Source of the DNA: Rikenellaceae bacterium
Lineage (GTDB): Bacteria > Bacteroidota > Bacteroidia > Bacteroidales > UBA932
Assembly (NCBI GenBank): GCA_003542575.1
Contig: DPKJ01000014.1
Span: forward strand, 114,566-178,565
Reading direction: 5' to 3'
DNA: 64,000 bases
The first letter of the stretch is position 1; the number at the start of each line of letters is the position of its first letter. Made by a program: the position numbers and the translations under genes. Under the pieces are notes generated by a model. That model did no database searches, was not told the origin of the DNA, and worked only from the letters and a program-made list of their open reading frames with translations. Of this stretch, positions 61,446 through 64,000 are shown piece by piece.

Positions 61446-62233
61446 ACTGCAAGTTTATATGAGGCCTCTATCGCTAACCTAAGCTCTGCAATACTGTTGA
61501 TTATTTTAATTTCACCATTGGAGACAAAAGATATCTGTCCGGTCTCCTCTGATACCACTATTACATTGGCATCACTGTGCTCTGATATACCGGCAGCTGC
61601 TCTGTGTCTCATGCCATAGATTGCCGGAAGGTGAGGGTTTTCTGTAATTGGCAGGGTGCATCTTGCCGCAACAATTTTATCTGATGCAATAACCATTGCC
61701 CCATCGTGCATTGGAGCATTCTTGAAAAATATATTCTCGATAAGTCTTCTGCTAATTTTTGCATCAAGTCTGTCGCCACTCTCAATCACAAACTCCAGAG
61801 ATGAACTTTTAGCAAGAACAATAAGAGCTCCCGTCTTTGACTCTGACATTCTTCTGCAAGCCTGTGTTATTTCGTTAAGAGCCTCGCCTGAGATAGATTT
61901 GCCCTGAGCTCCCAGAAAGATGCTGACAAATTTCAGCTTATGACTTGAATCCATATATTTTGTTCCCAATCTGAGAAAAAATCTTCTGATCTCTTGCTGA
62001 AAAAGTATAATGAGTGCCAGCACACCAACCCCCATTACCTGACCTAAAATTGCGCTCAGCAACTCCATTCTCAACGCCTTAACGACAAGCCAAATAAAAT
62101 AGAATACTATTATACCGGTGAAAATATTAAGAGCAGCTGTACCTCTTATAAGTTTATAAGCCTGATAAATAAGAATTGCGACAAGAAAAATGTCGATAAT
62201 GTCAATAAGCTCTATTTTAATAAAATCCAACAT
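61442..62233 (-). CDS. cdaA: Diadenylate cyclase CdaA
   Basis: Membrane enzyme of 263 residues making c-di-AMP from two ATP. Three N-terminal helices (about 10-30, 36-53, 60-78) and a DAC domain with the DGA motif (Asp177) and RHR motif (209-211) plus SEETGQIS. c-di-AMP governs potassium and osmotic balance in many bacteria, and the KtrAB-type system at 52973-55463 is a typical target. It lies between the comF-like gene and mutS2. Confidence 0.93.
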   Translation of the reverse strand: MLDFIKIELIDIIDIFLVAILIYQAYKLIRGTAALNIFTGIIVFYFIWLVVKALRMELLSAILGQVMGVGVLALIILFQQEIRRFFLRLGTKYMDSSHKLKFVSIFLGAQGKSISGEALNEITQACRRMSESKTGALIVLAKSSSLEFVIESGDRLDAKISRRLIENIFFKNAPMHDGAMVIASDKIVAARCTLPITENPHLPAIYGMRHRAAAGISEHSDANVIVVSEETGQISFVSNGEIKIINSIAELRLAIEASYKLAV

Positions 62234-62246
62234 AATCGTGTAACCA

Positions 62247-62254
62247 CAAACTTA
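62247..62254 (-). promoter_or_regulatory. Candidate -7 promoter box for cdaA-mutS2
   Basis: Minus-strand TAAGTTTG (exact TAnnTTTG), 13 bases before the cdaA ATG, in the 27-base gap after the comF-like gene. Confidence 0.3.
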
Positions 62255-62260
62255 ATCTTT

Positions 62261-62935
62261 TTATTCAACAAATGCTAATGCCGCAAAGCTCAATTTTACG
62301 CCGTAAGCCTCAACCAACCTCATTCCGCACTCTTTTGCCGTTGCTCCGGTTGTCAGCACATCATCAACCAGTAAAACGTGTTTTCCATCAATTTTTTCGC
62401 CTGGCTTAACATAAAAAGCCCCACTTACTCCCTTTGACCTCTCACTTCTGTCTTTGAGTGTCTGGGAAATTGAATATTTGCCACGTTTCAATATGTTTTC
62501 TGCAACGGGAACATCCATTATTGCTGAGAGCTCACAAGCTATAACTGATGCCTGATTGAATCCTCTCATCCATTTTTTCAAAGGGTGCAAAGGTACCGGA
62601 ATAATCAATTCAACATCATTAAAAAGACCCCCCTGGACCATCTTTTTCCCAAGTATTCCCGAAGTGTATCTTCCAATAGATTTATCCCCGGAGTATTTAA
62701 AATCATATAATATGTTCTTCCAGTTACTCTCCTTTCTGTAAATCATCAATGTAGCAACACTCTCCACCAAAATATTTTCTGAAAGAAGGGAGTGAGCCGG
62801 ATTACCGGCACAATTCCAAAAATATGAGTACGGAAGATCTGAAAGACATTCTGTACAGATATGTTTCTCTCCCCTCACCAACAATCTTTCGCACACCGGA
62901 CAAATATCCGGGAAAAACAGATCTTTGAGACCCAC
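62261..62935 (-). CDS. comF: ComF-family phosphoribosyltransferase-like protein
   Basis: Protein of 224 residues. An N-terminal zinc-finger-like segment (CPVCERLL... HICTECLSDLPY) and a C-terminal PRTase domain with IIPVPLHPLKKWMRGFNQA and the PRPP-binding VLLVDDVLTTGATAKE. ComF proteins support DNA uptake in competent bacteria, but in most lineages the role is unknown. The GTG start shares its G with the TAG stop of the S41 protease gene, showing tight coupling. Confidence 0.87.
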   Translation of the reverse strand: MGLKDLFFPDICPVCERLLVRGEKHICTECLSDLPYSYFWNCAGNPAHSLLSENILVESVATLMIYRKESNWKNILYDFKYSGDKSIGRYTSGILGKKMVQGGLFNDVELIIPVPLHPLKKWMRGFNQASVIACELSAIMDVPVAENILKRGKYSISQTLKDRSERSKGVSGAFYVKPGEKIDGKHVLLVDDVLTTGATAKECGMRLVEAYGVKLSFAALAFVE

Positions 62936-64000
62936 TATTCTATAAGTTTAATATTTAACGCTTTATGTAACTGTTCATCGTTTCTTATCATACTCTCCAC
63001 ACGACCTCTCTGGAAGTAATATCTTGCCGAAATCTCCTCTTCAAGAAGTGCTTTTATTTCACTCTTATTTTTTCTAAGGACTTCAGCTTTTCCTGGTTTA
63101 ATTTTCTCTCCTAGTTTTGTCAGATCATCTTTTAATTCTGCATAGAGGCCCTCCCTTACTGCGAGTGAAAGCAGTTTATCGTACTCCACTTCGGATGATG
63201 TCCTGTGGTCAAAATTCTTATTTGAGGCCCACTCAACAAATTTATCATACTCTTTATCGCTAAGGAGAAATTTTGACGGGGTATCTATTGACAGATTATT
63301 TTTAAAATACTCAACCGAATACTCTTGTAAAACCTCACCATAAATAAGAGCAAGTGCAGGCCTGCTATAGGTTTTGGGCTCGATAAAAACATCAGGTGTT
63401 ACGCCTCCGCCATCATATACCGACCTTCCCTTAAGTGTTTTAAACTCCCTGATTAAAGAGTCAGGAATATTGCCCAGACTTCCATCTTCGTTTCTTTGTG
63501 AGTAGTCTATCGCCTGAACGCATCTTCCACTTGGAGTATAGTACTTGGCAGTGGTAAGTTTCAGTTTGTAGTTAAACCCTACATCTCTAATTGACTGCAC
63601 TAGTCCCTTTCCAAAAGTTCTTGTTCCTGCGATTGTTGCTCTGTCTAAGTCCTGGAGTGCACCTGCAACTATCTCCGAAGAGGATGCCGATGAAGAGTTA
63701 ACAAGTACGATTATAGGAATTTTGGTATCAACAGGCTCTTCCCTCGTGTAGTAATCCATGTCGGCCTGCCGGATTTTTCCAATTGCCGAAACCACTTTTG
63801 TTCCCCTTGGGACAAACAGAGAGACAATATCTACTGCTTCGTCAAGAATTCCACCACCATTTCCTCTAAGGTCAAGTACAAGTCTTTTTAGATTTGGGTT
63901 CCTCTTTAATTCAATGAGCGCCCTCTTCACATCTTTCGAACCACCTATGGTAAAACCTGAAATCCTGATGTATCCTGTTGTATCTGTAATCATTCCACTG
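62935..64000 (-). CDS. S41-family C-terminal processing protease (partial, N-terminus beyond window)
   Basis: Carboxyl-terminal protease cut by the right edge; 355 residues are visible. The frame stays open at the edge (Ser-Gly-Met read before the first internal Met), so the true start and the signal peptide and PDZ domain lie outside. VLDLRGNGGGILDEAV, the nucleophile block NSSSASSSEIVAGAL and the Lys-containing GTRTFGKGLVQSIRDV form the Ser/Lys dyad region. The C-terminal 150 residues (YSVEYFKNN to the end) are the usual helical tail of Bacteroidota homologues. Probably periplasmic. Confidence 0.88.
   Translation of the reverse strand, partial: SGMITDTTGYIRISGFTIGGSKDVKRALIELKRNPNLKRLVLDLRGNGGGILDEAVDIVSLFVPRGTKVVSAIGKIRQADMDYYTREEPVDTKIPIIVLVNSSSASSSEIVAGALQDLDRATIAGTRTFGKGLVQSIRDVGFNYKLKLTTAKYYTPSGRCVQAIDYSQRNEDGSLGNIPDSLIREFKTLKGRSVYDGGGVTPDVFIEPKTYSRPALALIYGEVLQEYSVEYFKNNLSIDTPSKFLLSDKEYDKFVEWASNKNFDHRTSSEVEYDKLLSLAVREGLYAELKDDLTKLGEKIKPGKAEVLRKNKSEIKALLEEEISARYYFQRGRVESMIRNDEQLHKALNIKLIE

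Noticed and set aside
1..64000. CRISPR arrays, insertion sequences, tRNA or rRNA genes, integrative elements
   Set aside because: I looked for regular direct repeats, transposase or integrase motifs and tRNA-like cloverleafs in the gaps and found none; gaps are too short and AT-rich.

Overview
The window is AT-rich chromosomal DNA from a member of the Bacteroidota, most likely an anaerobic Bacteroidales relative. I base this on LruC/DUF4842-type lipoproteins, -7 promoter boxes of the Bacteroidota form TAnnTTTG, weak or absent Shine-Dalgarno sequences, the NrfHA + CcsBA pairing, an S9 dipeptidyl-peptidase-like enzyme, a C69 dipeptidase, and formate-tetrahydrofolate ligase. Nothing looks phage- or transposon-derived: I see no IS element, CRISPR array, rRNA or tRNA. 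Coding density is very high and no gene-free gap exceeds 300 bases.

Layout. 1-1240: divergent pabB (cut by the left edge) and pabA, for p-aminobenzoate and folate. 1222-7985: a complete tripartite ABC-2 drug-type exporter operon (TetR regulator, TolC, HlyD lipoprotein, two ATPases, two permeases) resembling cecR-ybhGFSR. 8110-11908: two tandem LruC-domain lipoproteins. 11924-31762: a large exopolysaccharide/O-antigen locus with eight glycosyltransferases, flippase, polymerase/ligase, acetyltransferase, Wzz-like chain-length protein with a degenerate BY-kinase domain, a half-length TolC protein, an initiating sugar transferase with a pseudo-receiver domain, a stand-alone receiver, a hybrid receiver-kinase, and UDP-glucuronate decarboxylase. 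31859-33319: an unrecognised membrane protein.

33377-36832 is an operon dsrC - dsrM-like - dsrK-like - cysteine desulfurase family. It is the sulfur-carrier and membrane-reductase half of dissimilatory sulfur metabolism, found here with no dsrAB in view. 36965-38626 is fhs with a near-consensus promoter. 38631-45395 is a complete histidine operon (hisG-D-CB-H-A-F-IE). It contains a HisC-HisB fusion and is preceded by a textbook ribosome-mediated attenuator: a 29-residue leader peptide with four consecutive His codons, an antiterminator and an intrinsic terminator. The missing histidinol-phosphatase activity is probably the PHP-family protein at 57681-58484. 45438-49373 is nrfH-nrfA-ccsB-ccsA (ammonia-forming nitrite reductase plus cytochrome c assembly).

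49415-57154 carries an S9 peptidase, glutaminase, KtrA/TrkA and KtrB/TrkH potassium uptake proteins and a C69 dipeptidase. 57281-64000 carries a small secreted protein, the PHP phosphatase, a DUF4878-like lipoprotein, MutS2, the diadenylate cyclase CdaA, a ComF-type phosphoribosyltransferase and an S41 C-terminal processing protease cut by the right edge.

Most notable are the his attenuator with its leader peptide, the DsrC/DsrMK/cysteine-desulfurase operon, the HisC-HisB fusion, and the signalling-decorated polysaccharide locus.
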